DNA of 64,000 bases from Sporobacter termitidis DSM 10068 (GTDB taxonomy: Bacteria; Bacillota; Clostridia; Oscillospirales; Oscillospiraceae): NCBI RefSeq assembly GCF_900130065.1, contig NZ_FQXV01000001.1, positions 388,418 through 452,417 of the forward strand, read 5' to 3'. Every line of letters starts with the position of its first letter. Position 1 is the first letter of the stretch. A model generated the notes under the pieces. The model searched no databases, was not told where the DNA came from, and saw only the letters and a program-made list of their open reading frames with translations. A program made the translations under genes and the position numbers. Shown piece after piece: positions 63,479 to 64,000 of this stretch.

Positions 63479-64000
63479 TTACTGTGCCGCTTCTGTTATG
63501 ACAATGTTTGCCTGAACGGGTGTCGAGGCAATAAAGACGTTCTCGCCTGTTGCATTGACCAGGGTCAACGTTGCCGGCACGGTTTCGACGGTAACAAGAG
63601 CGTTGCCCGTTACCCCGCCGGATACGATCGGCGAAGAGCTCATAATGCCTACCCCGCTGTTTTGCTCTAAAGCGAAGCTCACTGTCGTGGCCGGGCCGGC
63701 GCCGTCCGCCGCAAACCACCATGAGACATAGTAGTTTCCGGGCGCCGTGATCGTAAACTCTCCGGTCACAGCGTCATAGCTGATATTGGGGCTTTGGTCG
63801 TTTGTTACGGTATCAAATACGACATTGCTCCCATCGTTGATCGTACCGCCGCCGTCTCCAACAAGCTGCGCTTGTATGCCTCTGAACTGAATCGCAGCTC
63901 CGGCAGGTCCCGCTGGGCCGGTGTCGCCTGTTGGGCCAGTGTCACCTGTTGGACCGGTGTCACCCGTCGGGCCAGTGTCGCCCGTCGGGCCAGTGTCACC
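63479..64000 (-). CDS. Second collagen-like surface protein, 5' part beyond the window
   Basis: The frame is open from the window edge, reading G-D-T-G-P-T repeats in phase, then [18 protein letters not shown] and a C-terminal domain of about 140 residues. That domain has [25 protein letters not shown], the same beta-sandwich type as the N-terminal domain of its neighbour ([25 protein letters not shown]). The domain here lies after the rod, as in BclA, whereas the neighbour has it before the rod. The start codon is outside the window. A terminator follows about 80 bases after the stop. Confidence 0.88.
   Translation of the reverse strand, partial: GDTGPTGDTGPTGDTGPTGDTGPTGDTGPAGPAGAAIQFRGIQAQLVGDGGGTINDGSNVVFDTVTNDQSPNISYDAVTGEFTITAPGNYYVSWWFAADGAGPATTVSFALEQNSGVGIMSSSPIVSGGVTGNALVTVETVPATLTLVNATGENVFIASTPVQANIVITEAAQ

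Overview
The window looks like chromosomal DNA from an endospore-forming, anaerobic, butyrate-producing member of the Clostridia, probably a GC-rich Oscillospirales-type organism. The reasons are a phosphotransbutyrylase and butyrate kinase pair, SpoIID, a CgeB-type spore glycosyltransferase, Gly-Pro-Thr collagen-like surface proteins, strong purine-rich ribosome binding sites, many intrinsic terminators, and GC-rich intergenic repeats of a kind common in that group. The taxonomic call is inference; no 16S gene is present.

Bases 1-34500 are mostly housekeeping and accessory metabolism. An AT-richer left end (1-4000) carries a ketopantoate reductase-like gene and a PadR / FtsW-like / hydrolase operon with a clear operator. 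Next come a cheW-MCP chemoreceptor operon, an AraC-type response regulator, and a thiamin locus: thiN, a TPP riboswitch, then cytX-thiM-thiE-HAD phosphatase-thiD. These are followed by a large hybrid histidine kinase, a four-domain CoA-disulfide-reductase / rhodanese / TusA / DsrE fusion, a marR-ABC-ABC exporter operon, a lytic transglycosylase, SpoIID, malic enzyme, an alanine/sodium symporter, ptb-buk and an NlpC/P60 protein.

Bases 34500-39100 hold a tRNA-Leu(CAG), a beta-lactamase-family pseudogene broken by an exact 23-bp tandem duplication, an ECF sigma factor with a DUF4179-type partner, an Fpg-like DNA glycosylase without the usual N-terminal proline, and a 110-bp dispersed repeat whose second copy lies 13 kb away in inverted orientation.

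Bases 39100-64000 form one large surface-glycan locus that runs into a cluster of collagen-like proteins. RmlA, RmlB, a DegT-type aminotransferase and a NeuD/PglD/VioB-type acyltransferase outline a dTDP-4-acylamino-4,6-dideoxyhexose pathway; RmlC and RmlD are absent. An operon with MaoC dehydratase, SDR reductase, FkbH and an acyl carrier protein could make the acyl group. CapE and CapF give a UDP-6-deoxy-L-TalNAc-type sugar. At least seven glycosyltransferases follow, among them CgeB and three paralogues of a cysteine-motif family. Two small repeat proteins and one of these glycosyltransferases have sigma-K-like promoters. At the right end lie a 754-residue protein with about 450 residues of (Gly-Pro-Thr-Gly-Asp-Thr)n, a jelly-roll-like protein without collagen, and the end of another collagen-like protein. 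My working model is a late-sporulation system that builds an unusual N-acylated amino sugar and places it on BclA-like collagen fibres of the spore surface, analogous to anthrose on Bacillus anthracis BclA but with an ACP/FkbH acyl branch.
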